Shown: piece by piece, positions 36,213 to 48,634 of the stretch
How the letters are laid out: each line of letters begins with the position of its first letter
Numbering within the stretch: the first letter of the stretch is position 1
Assembly: GCF_038396675.1 (NCBI RefSeq)
Contig: NC_088921.1
Location: forward strand, 42,104,001 to 42,168,000
Source: Hydra vulgaris
Lineage: Eukaryota; Cnidaria; Hydrozoa; Anthoathecata; Hydridae
Length of the DNA: 64,000 nt
Direction: 5' to 3'
The notes under the pieces: generated by a model
Database searches by the model: none
Told to the model about the DNA's origin: nothing
What the model saw: only the letters and a program-made list of their open reading frames with translations
Translations under genes and position numbers: made by a program

Positions 36213-36316
36213 GCTACATCGACTATCTTATAGCCTGACTCGCAAGGGAGTGGTGCTACATCGACTGACAAATAGCCTGACCCGCAAGGGAGTGGTGCTA
36301 CATCGACTGAGGGTTT
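36213..36316. repeat. 42-bp GC-richer tandem repeat, 2.4 copies
   Basis: Unit begins GCTACATCGACT and ends CGCAAGGGAGTGGT. Copies begin at 36213, 36255 and 36297. Just before it (36106-36180) an AT-rich ~23-bp repeat occurs about three times. Confidence 0.85.
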
Positions 36317-36431
36317 GGTTGGGGCAGGCAGTCTATCATTATTAAAAAAAAAAAATTCCGGTCTTGCATTTTAATTTTTACTTTTTGTCAACAAAATATG
36401 GAAAAAACTTTCGGACAACATCTAAGGGTTC

Positions 36432-36915
<484 letters not shown>

Positions 36916-37132
36916 TCATCTAAACATTACATGAATTTCAATCCAAGATGAAATATTTTTTTCATTTGTAGGTTTTTTCACAATTTAGGCAGCCCCAGGC
37001 CTGGCCCTGGCCCAGTCAAATATCAACCCCAGTCGCTTACTAGTTAAAGTGAAAACCCAAAAAAAACGCTTGTGTAATAAATTTTTTCATGGCACGATAT
37101 ACAACGCTCGTTATGTATATATTTTTGTAACA

Positions 37133-37136
37133 ATAT

Positions 37137-37169
<33 letters not shown>

Positions 37170-37172
37170 AAT

Positions 37173-37243
<71 letters not shown>

Positions 37244-37244
37244 A

Positions 37245-37327
<83 letters not shown>

Positions 37328-37357
37328 TATGTATATATATATACACACGCACACACA
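37133..37357. repeat. (TA)n with an (AC)n end, ~225 bp
   Basis: A (TATATAAA)-rich part (37133-37245), then pure TA, then a short CACACGCACACACA tail. A GC-rich patch (CAGGCCTGGCCCTGGCCC, near 36999) lies between this and the previous block. Confidence 0.95.
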
Positions 37358-38969
37358 ACAAATAATATCTATATCTAAGTATGCATTTTCCTAATATATT
37401 TTTTGCACTTTAATTTTTAAAATGTTCACTTTAAATCTTCAGAAAAGAACATGAGTTTTATGTGGTACTTTAATGTGTTTTAACTTATTAAAATTTTTTT
37501 ATGTTCTATATTTGACTTCCTTTATGTCTCCTTCCGAACCAAAATGCTCATATATTTTTTTGTTAGTTTAGAGGGAAATATAAGCACAGTTGTACAAAAT
37601 GAATTTTCAAATGATTGTTGCAAAACTGAACTGTGAAAACAATTTTTTTTGCTATATATCTTATTGAAATCATAGATTTTTAATAATTATTAAAATATAT
37701 TTTAAAATGACCTAAGTTTCCCAGCAATTTTGCAAAAATAGTTATTTCACTTTTGTATCAAAACATATTCACCTTTATTATTGAACAATTTTATCATTTA
37801 AGCAGTTGTAACAATCTATTTATAAAACTGATTGTTGTTTGTGATTAAGTAAAATTATTTTAAATAACATGATTTGTTTGAAATAACAAGTTAAATTAAT
37901 AGACATTTAAAAATGTAAATGAAGACAACCTATTGAGTAAAACAGTAAAAAAAAAGCAATTTAAAAAAAAATAAAGTTTGTTATAAATAATGTTTATTAA
38001 CAAACAAGTTAATCTTTAAAGAAATTTGTTCCTTTTAAAGTTAAAACAAATTTGAACTTTGAGTTTTATTTATTGCCTCAACAGAGGAAATATTTTTGAA
38101 CTTTTTTGCTCTGATAGAGACAATTACTGTTAAATGACTACTTTAAAAACAATTGCTGTTAAATGACAATGACTAAGGTAGTTACTTTGTGTGTTAAGGT
38201 GTTTTTTTTTAAGCTTTTTTTTTGGGTGTTAGATCAGTTTTTGATCTCATAAATTAAATAATGAAATTAAATAATAAAGTTATTAAAATTCGTAAAAATA
38301 TTATTTATAAAAATAAATTGATGATGCAGTTGATAGTTTTGCAATTAATATAAAAAACTAGATAATAAAATTATTAGCAACACAAGTTAGCGTGTTAAAG
38401 AAATTTTAAAAAAAGTTGTCTGCACTCCTGTAAATAATATAAAAATTGTTATAAATTGTTTTGTATAGGTCCGGCCCTAAAAATTCAAGTTTCAGCTTAA
38501 TAAAATAGTGTCACCTAAAAACAAAACAAGAAATGTTGCATATGCTAAAGATTAGATGGGGAAGATGATTGGATGCATTGGATGCAGCCAATCCTCTTTT
38601 CCACTGAACCTCTTGGTATTCCTGCATTAAATGCTGGGACAGGAGAGGCTTAGGATGTGGGAATAGGGGCATGAGAGGCTTGGGTTAAAAAAAGACCCTT
38701 ATTAGATGATAAGTTACTAAATAAAATTATGTAAATCTGTTTTGATGCAGCTGCATCAAACATCTGGCAAATGACAAGGAATTGATACCAGATTAGTTAC
38801 CAGGTTACTACCTCAACAATCTATTCTACTTCTTGCTTGTAGACCTAATGTGTGCAAAAGACAAGTGATCTACTTTTGGAAAAACTACTCCATTAGCAAA
38901 TCAACAGGTGCTGATATTTATTTATTTAAAAAGTCAGTATTGAATTTAACTAAGGTCATATTTTTTTAA
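37358..38969. other. Intron 3 AT-rich sequence, nothing recognised
   Basis: No coding or repeat signal is recognised. 38530-38720 is GC-richer and could be a decayed element, but nothing specific was matched. Confidence 0.4.
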
Positions 38970-38971
38970 AC

Positions 38972-39794
38972 TAGTTTACTTCCAACAAGGCTGCAAGCAA
39001 CCACTATTTAAGTTAGGAGTTACTGGGAAACAAAGAATGTTGAAAAAGAGCAAGAAAACAGTTGACAGAAGACTTAAAAACCTGTAAACTGTATAAGTCA
39101 AAAAAACATAAAGGCAGAGGAGAGTTACAAAGTATTGATGTGCAAGGAAAAAAAAATTAGACAAATTAAAGTTTTTTTAGAGCATAAAGAGACAAATTCA
39201 GTATAAGGATGCGACTTCTAAATGTGCCATGCCAAAATAAGTTTTGGTTGATGGAACAAGAGATAATAGTTTTTTGAGCAACAACTATGATAGTATTTGT
39301 AGAAAAGAGAAAGATGTGCAACCTTACAATGATGGGACAGTGGCTCAAGCTCTGCAGAGAAAGCAGTTCCAACTACGTTTATAATACCTTTTTGGATCTT
39401 GTCTAGAAGAGAAAGAACATCATTAGAGGAATAAGTCAAATGTGACAATAGTAATCCATAAAGAGATTTCTTGTAGAGGTAGACAATGGAATTGGGAGCA
39501 AGGAAACAGCACACAATAAAGAGAGGCATTCAGATGTTAACTTTGCAAGGGATTGTTTCCATGAGAACTAATGAATGATAATCTGAGAAGAAATAAAGTA
39601 GAAGTCTCAGTGAGAGTGTTGCCATTTATCAATATAGGAATATCAACAATAATTTTTTGCAGTAAATAATTGAGTTTTGGTAAAATTCACAAGCCCTTGC
39701 AAGCCGGAAGCTGTCACAGAAAAGAAATCAGATTCAAGTTTTACTGCCTGTTTTAAGCTATCACAAAATGATGACTTTTTGTCAATATTGGGCA
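38972..39794 (-). pseudogene. LINE 3' portion, left half of a copy split by the LTR element
   Basis: The 3' end (TTCCAACAAGGCTGCAAGCA on the plus strand) is at 38983. Minus-strand text includes SSNDVLSLLDKIQKGIINVV and HCKVAHLSLFYKYY, as in the other LINE copies. At 39794 it stops at the LTR element and the RT portion continues at 47738. Confidence 0.75.
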
Positions 39795-40222
39795 TGTTAC
39801 GAAGGTCTCAAACAAAACTACTCAAGCGGAACACTGAAGTTCAACGAAGCGTATAGCGTTTGGATAAACATTTGTTTATCAACCAAACTGTTTACTAACC
39901 GTAGCCGCGTCTAGCGTCTGCTGAAGATATAAAAACGCGAAGAAGATGAGATATGACGATGTATGTGAATATAGATATAGGGGATATACAAGGTCGGGGG
40001 TTGGAGCAGATGGTCAGTCAGAAGAGTTAGTGAAGCAATAACGGATTAATTAATTAAAAGACGAACTATTTAAGAGAATAATATAAATTGTATTTATATA
40101 CATATTTGATTTTTTATATTTAGGTAAATGAGACGTAGTTGCTTATTTAAATAAAGTCACTTTATAAACACTTTAGAGTAAACCTATAACGCATAACCAC
40201 GAGTGAAATCTATTGTGTAACA
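39795..40222 (+). repeat. 5' LTR, 428 bp
   Basis: Starts TGTTACGAAGGTCTC and ends GTGTAACA. It is about 97% identical to the 3' LTR by eye (around 14 differences, mostly transitions). It contains an AATAAA-like AAATAAAGTC signal near 40155. Confidence 0.95.
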
Positions 40223-40224
40223 TT

Positions 40225-40242
40225 TGGAGGCACTGCCCGGAT
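40225..40242 (+). promoter_or_regulatory. Probable primer-binding site
   Basis: TGGAGGCACTGCCCGGAT starts two bases after the 5' LTR. It begins with TGG, the complement of a tRNA CCA end. The primer tRNA was not identified. Confidence 0.5.
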
Positions 40243-40379
40243 ACAAGTGGATTCTATCTCTGCTTAGGCCGATCAATTTACCTACGTATATAAAGATTAA
40301 CTTTTGATTATCTCGTTATTGTTACTCACGCCAAATTACTCGAACAGAGCCGTAGCTATATTGACTTTGATGTTTACTT

Positions 40380-41945
40380 ATGAGCCGTTTACGCTCAGGG
40401 AAAATTTGTCCATTTACTGAAACAACTCGTTGCAGTGATACAGGCAATAATTCTCACACCTCTCTTAACGACTCCTCCTCTGATTCTAGCGACTCCTTAA
40501 AACTGTTAGACACCAACCCGTTTAAAACCGAAACCAGTCGTTCTCCAACGAATTCTGAAGTGAAGAATAGCATGTCACTTTTAGAACGTTTGGCATTAAA
40601 ACCGAGCCAAGAACTACATCCGAAAGTTTTCAGGGGTACAGAAGTGGAAGACATTACTGAATGGTTAGCCTGCTTTCGGCGTATTGCGTTGAACAATCAA
40701 TGGACAGAGGAAAGGAAATTACTAGCATTTCCACTTTATTTAGAAGGCAGCGCTCTAGTTTATTATGAGACACTTCCCGCACTTGCTAGAAACGATTACC
40801 ACGAACTCCAAGAGAAATTCTGGCAACATTACGATAATGCAAATATTGCATGGAACCGGAAAATGGAACTGTTTAGCTTGTCATAGGATACCGATCTCAC
40901 CTCCTACACCAACACCCTCGATAAACTTAGTCAGCAGTTAGGCATCGATGACGAGACAAAGTTAAACCCATTCATTAAAGGACTAAAACCCCACCTGCGG
41001 GATGCTCTTAAATTAAAGCAACCGTCTGATTATCAAGCCGCAGTAGCTTTTGCTAAGCTCTAAGACTCAATCGGATCGGATTCAGTTATATCTCGATTGG
41101 AAGCCAAGCTAGATGCACTTCTTAATCTACCAAAGCAAACAGTTGTGGCTTCTACCTACCGCGAACACCCAAACTTAAATCAGCGTATTGGTGAGCTACA
41201 GTCAGAAATAGACTCATTAAGGCGGAACAATAACCGTCTTGCCCAGCACGAAAGATTTCGTCCAGCTGGACGCAACTTACGTACCAGTGATGGGCAAGTA
41301 ATATGTAACCGATGCCTAAAGGTAGGACACACCCAAAGGTCGTGCTCTGACCAAACCTTCCGATTATCCGGGAAAAATCATTATCAACCTATATCGCCGC
41401 AACCTAACCGCTGGAACCATGATACACAAAACTCGACTTCATTTCGCAATACTCCTTCCCCGAATAGACAATTTCGAAATAATGAACCAAGAAACAGTCC
41501 GCAGTCGAATAGCCAAATTCCCCAGCGACACACCAACACACTCAAATTGGATCCAGAAGAGGACCCTGGTTCCGAAATCTGGGGTAAAGTATTCAAATTT
41601 AAAGTACTTATTCTTATGGACACAGGTGCTAGATGTAGTATATTGGACGAAACCATCTTCGAAAACATTAAGAATCAAGTTGCCAAACCGCTACCCTACT
41701 ATGGCACTCTGAGAACAGCTAATGGAGCGCCACTTCATGTCCTAGGAAAAACCTTATGCCCCATTAATATTGGAGGTAATATCTTTGAGCATGAAATGCT
41801 AATTGCTAAAGACTTAACCCATCCAGTAATTTTAGGGTATGACTTCATGAGCCAATTTAATGTCAGATTAGACTGTGGGAATCATCTGGTTACATTTGAA
41901 GGTAAATTTGTTATAAATATGATCAGTAAACCTATCAATGATTAA
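40380..41945 (+). pseudogene. gag and protease region of the LTR element
   Basis: Starts at ATG 40380. A retrotransposon-gag domain (ITEWLACFRRIALNNQWTEE, near 40660) is followed by in-frame stops at about 40884 and 41061. A second open segment from 41097 has a CCHC zinc knuckle (CNRCLKVGHTQRSC, 41304-41345) and an aspartic protease with the DTGA active site (41619-41630). It ends with the ILGYDFM motif near 41836. The product would package RNA and cleave the polyprotein. Confidence 0.85.
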
Positions 41946-44900
41946 TTTGCCACTGGAATAATTATTGATGATACGCCAATCCACCATAAAACACAAATTA
42001 ATGAACTTGTGGTTGAATATTCCCAAAACTTTATCGAGACGTAATTCGCTTATCGACCAACCCAATGTCAAGGCTGATAGCAAAACACAACGAGAGAATC
42101 TGACGCCGCAGTCCGATACGCCGCTTACACCAGATGAAGCTATAGTGTCCCAGCCGCTGCCCAATGACCGCTGCCAATACCCTATAGTCCCTGTAGGCCG
42201 CCTTGATAGAATCGATACACCCCAACCTAACTTGAATATTACGGATGAAGCGCTTTTTCAAGAGTTACCAAAAAAAACTACTGGAGAGTTTGTAATGACC
42301 ATGGTATGTGCCAAGAAGGAAATGAAAGCAATTCCCAAATGTGAAACTATCCTCACCATAGCACACGCCTTAAAAACTAAGGAGGACTGTCTTTTCGTGC
42401 CAGAGACAATTTTTTTTAAAGAACAAGGTGTCCATGTTTTTCCAACCATAACCCAATGGTGCGTCTAACCAAGTTAAGCATCATATGGTTAACCCCTCAC
42501 CGAAATATGTAACCATTGGTAAAAATCAAGTAATTGGGGTTATTATTCCATTACCCCCAAAATCTCTGACGAATACGGCGCTAGGTTGCCTGACGGGTTG
42601 ATAGATTTGTTGGAAGCAAAGACTAACGTCGCCGCGTTGGGTCCTGAAGAACGTCTCCAGCTATTGACCTTACTAAAGAATAACCAAGATGTTTTTGGTC
42701 AAGGTCTGCATGAAATTGGGCAGACTGATGTAATACAACACTGTATTGACTCTGGCGATTCTTAGCCGATTAGACAAAGAGCTTACCGTCTCGCTGAATC
42801 TCAAAAAAAATCCTTGGACAAGCACATTGAGGAGATGCTCGCAAATGATGTCATTGAACCAAGTGTCAGTCCCTGGTCCAGTCCGGTAGTCATGGTACCG
42901 AAGAAAGACGGAACTTTCAGAGTATGTATTGACTATCGTAAGCTAAATAACGTTACAAAGAAGGATACCTATCCACTCCCCCGAATAGATGAAAGTCTCG
43001 ACATGTTACATGGTGCAAAATATTTTTCTTCGTTGGATCTTTTAAGCGGATATTATCAGGTACAGCTCGACAACAAATCTAAAGAGAAAACCGCGTTTAT
43101 CTCGCACAAAGGATTGTATCAGTTTAAAGTTCTTCCCTTTGGTCTGTCTAATGCACCTTCAACGTTTCAACGGATGATGAATTACGTACTTCGTGACCAT
43201 CTATACAAAAATAGCATGCTCTATTTAGATGATATCTTGATATACTCAAAAACGTATAAAGAGCACCTCGAACATATAAATATGATAATTGAAGCTATAA
43301 GACAAGCAGGGTTAAAATTAAGCATACTGAAATGTACCTTCTGTACAAGCGAAGTAAAATTTTTAGGACATATTATTAATGCCGATGGTATCAAACCGGA
43401 CCCAGAAAATATCAAAGCAACAAAAGATTACCCGGTACCCAAAAATATAAAAGATGTAAGAGCATTCATTGGTTTGTGTAGTTACTTTAGAAGATTTATT
43501 AAAGGATTTTCGAACATTGCTTTGCCGTTAAATAATCTATTAAAAAAGGATGCCGGTTTCGAATGGCAGATCGAGCAGCAAAACAGCTTTGAACTCCTCA
43601 AACAATCCCTTACAACGTCACCCATTTTGGTTTTCCCCAACTTTAACAAACCGTTCATTATATACTCAGATGCAAGTGGCAAAGCGTTAGGGTATGTCTT
43701 ATCCCAATATCAAGGAGACCTTGAAAAGGTTATCCTCTATGGTGGACGGAATTTCACAAGCACTGAAAGTAAATATTCCACAACCGAACGCGAGGCTTTA
43801 GCTGTAGTTGTTGCGATACAGAAATGTAGACCTTATGTTTACGGACAAAAATTTAAAATAGTAACCGATCATAATTCATTAAAATGGTTAATGTCAATCA
43901 AAGATCCGACGGGTCGCTTAGCAAGATGGAGTTTGATACTACAAAGTTATAACTTTGAAATAGCGTACAGGTCAGGAAAAATACATGGGAACGCAGATGG
44001 GCTGTCAAGACGCAGCTACAACACAGTCGCAACAATGACAGTGCCAGGGAAATCTATTGACCATTTGGTAAAAGAACAACGAAACGATCCCTATTACGCC
44101 CGCCTAGTCACATATCTAACCAAGAGAGAACTACCAGACGACTTAAAAGAGGCGAAGAAGGTATTAGCAATGGAAGGTAGTTACCACTTAGATGAGAATG
44201 GGTTGCTATTCCATCATGAATCAAAAGTTTCGAGGAATCTCACCCAGTTGGTTGTACCGCTGTCCTTAAGATCAGAATTGATAACCTGGGCTCACGATGA
44301 ACCGTGCGGAGGCCACTTTGGAGTAACAAAGACGTTTGAAAAAATTAGGCGCAACTACTTTTGGGTAGGGATGTACAATGAAATACAAACTTGGGCCAAG
44401 TCCTGTATAACGTGTGCCCAACGAAAACGAAATCCAGCTCCTAGTAAAGCACCCTTATTACCAATTCCCGTTGAAGGCCCATGGGATATCATTGCTGCTG
44501 ATTGCCTGGGACCATTCCCGCCATCATTAAAAGGAAACCGCTATATAGTTGTTTTTGGTTGTTTATTCACAAAATATGTGGAGGTTTTTGCAGTACCCAC
44601 CATCGCGGCAACATCAATAGCAGAGTTATTCGTAAACAACATTGTGTTTAGACATGGAGCACCAAGACGATTTCTAACAGATAGAGGTAGCAATTTTACT
44701 AGCAAGTTGATAAAAGAGGTATGTGACATACTAAATGTAAAGAAGTCGTTTACAACGGCCTATCACCCTCAAACCGACGGGTTTGTGGAACGTATTAATG
44801 GAGTTTTGGCTCAGAATCTTTCGATGTATGTGGCCTCTAACCAATGAGATGGGGATGTTCACCTTCCCGCCGCAGTATATGCGTATAACACTAGTATCTC

Positions 44901-45272
44901 TGCTAGCACTGGAGAAACACCCTTTAGGTTGACATATGGCAGGGACGCTCTGCAACCCCATGATACTACTTTATTGCCGAGAAATGACCCCACAGATAAC
45001 ACTGAGTTACTTGTTCAACGACTCATATCTGACCTACGATTGTCACGTAACCTTGCCAAAGAAAATATCCAGAAAGCTCAGACCAAGATGAAGTTACACT
45101 ATGATCAAACGGCTAAAGAGTACCCATTTCAAGTAGGACATAAAGTGTGGATATATACACCGATTACGAAGAAAGGCTTAGTGAAAAAACTCACGAGCTT
45201 CTGGCACGGTCCGTTTTGTTTAATCGAAAAAAATGTCTCCTGTAACGTTCAAGGTAGAAAATATGAACAATA
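41946..45272 (+). pseudogene. pol: reverse transcriptase, RNase H, integrase
   Basis: A linker region (41946-42813) has several stops, one (TAG, near 42764) just before the conserved PIRQRAYR segment. From 42814 one frame holds RT (first Asp in FSSLDLLSGYYQV; YLDD at residues 137-140), RNase H (SDAS, REALA, TDHN) and integrase. Integrase has the HHCC finger (His494, His501, Cys531, Cys534) and Asp563, Asp623, Glu659. A TGA at 44845 splits integrase; its C-terminal part runs 44929-45225, where an A-run shifts the frame. Confidence 0.92.
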
Positions 45273-45685
45273 AAGAACTTACAACTCCAGTTCACGTGTC
45301 TCGCCTCAAACAATGGTTTGGTTTGGAAGAAAAACCCACAACGGAAATAACTTTAGACATTGAAGTTCTAAATGAGGCAACAGAGACAAGTGATGAATTT
45401 CGTTTTGAGGAAAGTAACCAGAAAGAAAAAAAACAAGTAACATTTGCAACCAATAAAAAAGAAATGGATAAAATACAACATAGCTTGCCGGAAAACGAAA
45501 TTGATGACTTAGATATATTTAAAATGGAGGAAATAATAAGTAAAAGGCAAAGGAAAGGTAGAACGCAATACCTAGTTAAATGGCAGGATTTTCCTTCGAC
45601 TCAAAATACGTGGGAACCAGAAGAAAACATCTTTGATAAACAAGTAGTGCAAAAATATTTAGAGAAGACAAAAAAAAGTCTACAT
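45233..45685 (+). pseudogene. Integrase C terminus with chromodomain
   Basis: After the frameshift, the frame has [12 protein letters not shown] (end of integrase) and then a chromodomain at about 45509-45668 ([20 protein letters not shown], then TWEPEENI). Chromodomains on integrases of chromoviruses steer insertion towards methylated histone tails. Confidence 0.85.
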
Positions 45686-45775
45686 GTTTCCGCAATAACA
45701 AGAGTATTTTCGATTAGACAACAAGATGACAAACAGACCAGAAATAGACTCTTGCCAATTTTCAATATAAACAGA

Positions 45776-46249
45776 TCATGGAATATAATGATTTCCATTA
45801 TTCTCTCATGCTTACTCGTAATACCTACATTGACCACAGGGTTATTTATCGGTGAAGTCTATGATTGTACAAAGGTGCAGCCTATCGGAGTTTATCAGCT
45901 AACTTCAATATTATCTTGTGCGCATAATATGCATTCCTTAAATGATTCTGTAAAGACATTCGTGGCAGATGTTTACGCCTACTGACCACAAACAACGACA
46001 GTAATCTTATATCATTGTTATGCCGAAAAGGTCACCCTCACATGCCAATCAAACTTCCTTAACCAAAAGTCAAGAGAGATAGATTCAAAAAAAGTAGCTG
46101 TAACGCAAGGAGAATGTCTCTCAGCCATGACCACCAAAATTTCACCATATGGAGCGCTGCAAGTAGCTGGCCCTAATGCATGGAGAACAGTAGTTTCAGA
46201 CGAATTCCATTGCTCATGGATGCGCACAAAAACAGCGGATAGAGACTAG
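45776..46249 (+). pseudogene. env-like glycoprotein segment, truncated
   Basis: In the same frame as the chromodomain, a hydrophobic leader-like stretch ([19 protein letters not shown]) is followed by a Cys-containing ectodomain-like segment with YDC, LSCAHN, LYHC and GEC motifs. One TGA (45983) interrupts it and a TAG ends it at 46247. Only about 155 residues remain before the minisatellite; no fusion or anchor region is seen. It resembles envelope proteins in layout only; the family is not identified. Confidence 0.45.
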
Positions 46250-46365
46250 AAGATTCCTTGTTAACGGTAGTAGCGGGAATTAGGGTTTCAATAATTCCCA
46301 GATGGAGATATGGAACGACTCCAACCACCATGAGTTGCATACAAAGTTGGTTAGATGATAGGTAG

Positions 46366-47255
46366 TTTATTCGAGTATTCTGCTGATTGTTCGAGATATT
46401 GTTGTTTTGCAGAGATTTTGCTTGTTCTGCCGTATATTCGAGACATTGTTGTTTGCAGTGGTTTATTGATTCTGCTGATTTTTCGAGATATTGTTGTTTG
46501 CAGAGATTTTAATTATTCTGCCGTTTATTCGAGATATTGTTGTTTGCAGTGATTTATTGATTCTGCTGATTTTTCGAGATGCTGTTGTTTGCAGAGATTT
46601 ACTGATTCTGCCGTTTATTCGAGATATTGTTGTTTGCAGTGGTTTATTGATTCTGCTGATTTTTCGAGATGCTGTTGTTTGTAGGGATTTACTGATTCTG
46701 CTGATTATTCGAGATATTGTTGTTTTGCAGGGATTTTACTTATTCTGCCGTTTATTCGAGATATTGTTGTTTTGCAGAGATTTTACTTATTCTGCCGTTT
46801 ATTCGAGATATTGTTGTTTACAGTAATTTATTGATTCTGCTGGTTTATTCGAGATATTGTTGTTTGCAGTGGTTTATTGATTCTGCTGATTTTTAGAGAT
46901 GCTGTTGTTTGCAGGGATTTACTGATTCTGCTGATTATTCGAGATATTGTTGTTTTGCGGGGATTTTACTTATTCTGCCGTTTATTCGAGATATTGTTGT
47001 TTACAGTAATTTATTGATTCTGCTGATTTTTCGAGATACTGTTGTCTGCAGAGATTTGCTGATTCTGCTGATTATTCGACATATTGTTGTTTTGCAGAGA
47101 TTTTACTTATTCTGCCGTTTATTCGAGATATTGTTGTTTGCAGTAATTTATTGATTCTGCTGATTAGTTGAGGTATTGTTGTTTGCAGATATTTATTGAT
47201 TCTACGGATTATTCGAGATTTTATTGTTTTACTGAGATTTTATAAGTTCTGATGT
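46366..47255. repeat. ~46-bp minisatellite, about 19 copies, within the LTR element
   Basis: Unit approximately TTCGAGATATTGTTGTTTGC followed by AG(A/T)GATTTATTGATTCTGC. Two or three variant types (45, 46, 47 bp) alternate, giving a higher-order pattern. Three open frames across it are a by-product. It occupies the space where the rest of env and the polypurine tract would be expected. Confidence 0.92.
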
Positions 47256-47307
47256 TTTGGTGATGCTTTTAAGTCCGAGGGCGGACTTTTTCTGTTTTGG
47301 TAAGTAA

Positions 47308-47737
47308 TGTTACGAAGGTCTCAAACAAAACTACTCAAGCGGAACACTGAAGTTCAACGAAGCGTATAGCGTTTGGATAAATATTTGTTTATCAACCAAA
47401 CTGTTTACTAACCGTAGCCGCGTCTAGCGTCTGCTGAAGATATAAAAACGCGAAGAAGACGAGATATGGCGGTGTATGTGAATATAGATATAGGGGATAT
47501 ACAAGGTCGGGGGTTGGAGCAGATAGTCAGTCAGAAGAGTTGGTGAAGCAATAACGGATTAATTAATTAAAAGACGAACTATTTAAGAGAATAATATAAA
47601 TTTTATTTATATATATATATTTGATTTTTTATATTTGGGTAAACGAGACGTAGTTGCTTATTTAAATAAAGTCACTTTATAAACACTTTGGAGTAAACCT
47701 ATAACGCATAACCACGAGTGAAAACTATTACGTAACA
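47308..47737 (+). repeat. 3' LTR, 430 bp
   Basis: Starts TGTTACGAAGG and ends ACGTAACA, followed by the duplicated GGCA. No canonical polypurine tract abuts its start; the nearest purine-rich bases are GAGGGCGGA near 47278. Confidence 0.95.
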
Positions 47738-48015
47738 GGCATATAGTTGAGTCATCAGCAAATAAAACCACTCTAGATGTAAGATTGTAGGAAAAATAAT
47801 ATAGATTAAAAACAATACACGACCAAGGATGGAACTTTTAGGTACCCCACAAGTTACTGGAAATGAAGAAGAGTGTTGGCCTTCAGTTATAATTTTAATA
47901 CTAATAATAATTTTAATCATCAAAATTTTTCCAGACCATCTGAAGTGAACTTATGGAGAAGACCAGCATGCTAGACTTTAAGACCTGAGATAAGTCATGA
48001 GCAAAAGCCCTGTAA
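47738..48015 (-). pseudogene. LINE RT portion, right half of the split copy
   Basis: Minus-strand text shows LFADDSTIC at the LTR boundary and, upstream, PTLFFISSNLWGT and YRAFAHDL-like RT text of the same LINE family. It continues the fragment at 38972-39794 across the LTR insertion. 48016-48500 holds nothing recognised. Confidence 0.7.
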
Positions 48016-48634
48016 ATATCAAGTCTATTTTTCTGATGAGTAAAAAGGGTACAAAAAGGAAAAAATAACAAAACTATTGCGTTTTTATTAGGGCCTGAAA
48101 AAAGTTCAATTGAGACTGAAATAGTTGAGAAAGATGTTATAGAAAATCCTAATTCTGAAGAGGAGGTACACCCTTTTTTTATAAGTCTGATTGCAAAACA
48201 GTTGCGGCATTTAATCCAGATATTAATACATAAAAAAAGTATATGAAATTACCTTTTAAATTTAAAAATGACTCTTAACTGAAGTTTTCTGTTTTCAATA
48301 AACTTTGATAATGATGATTTGTTGCAAGAAGTGAAGAAAGAAAAGAAGAAAGAAGCAAGAAGTTAAAAAAAGAATACATGAATATATTTCTCTTTACTAA
48401 TATTGTGAGTATAGATTGAAAATAAGCGATTTGTATTGAAACTCATGTGACAGGTATATTTCTGATCGGGCTGAAATAAATTTTACCTAAAAGCTAAAAC
48501 CCTAGGCTGCAAACATCAGTCCAGAATGATAGGACTTCCCATTTGAAAACCTTAAATGGGAAGTCTTGTCCCACCTGCAGTATTCACCAGACATTGCCCC
48601 CTCTGATTATGTTTTTTTCTGATTGATGACACAT

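Larger units (their letters stand above)
39795..47737 (+). mobile_element. Ty3/Gypsy LTR retrotransposon with chromodomain and env-like segment, 7943 bp
   Basis: Two long terminal repeats (TGTTAC...GTAACA) flank gag, protease, RT, RNase H and integrase in the Ty3/Gypsy order. These are followed by a chromodomain, a glycoprotein-like segment and a minisatellite. GGCA is duplicated on both sides (39791-39794, 47738-47741). It sits inside a LINE copy in FERRY3 intron 3, in the same orientation as FERRY3. The coding part carries at least five in-frame stops and one or more frameshifts, so the copy is inactive. Confidence 0.92.

Noticed and set aside
44541..44729. Antisense frames across pol, such as 43221-43415 and 43482-43682
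   Set aside because: Shadows of the RT/integrase reading frame.
46355..47154. Open frames with an internally repeated hydrophobic protein
   Set aside because: By-product of the ~46-bp minisatellite; frames change between blocks and there is no start context.
46366..47255. Regular repeats considered as a CRISPR array
   Set aside because: Units are directly adjacent with no unique spacers, inside a eukaryotic LTR element.
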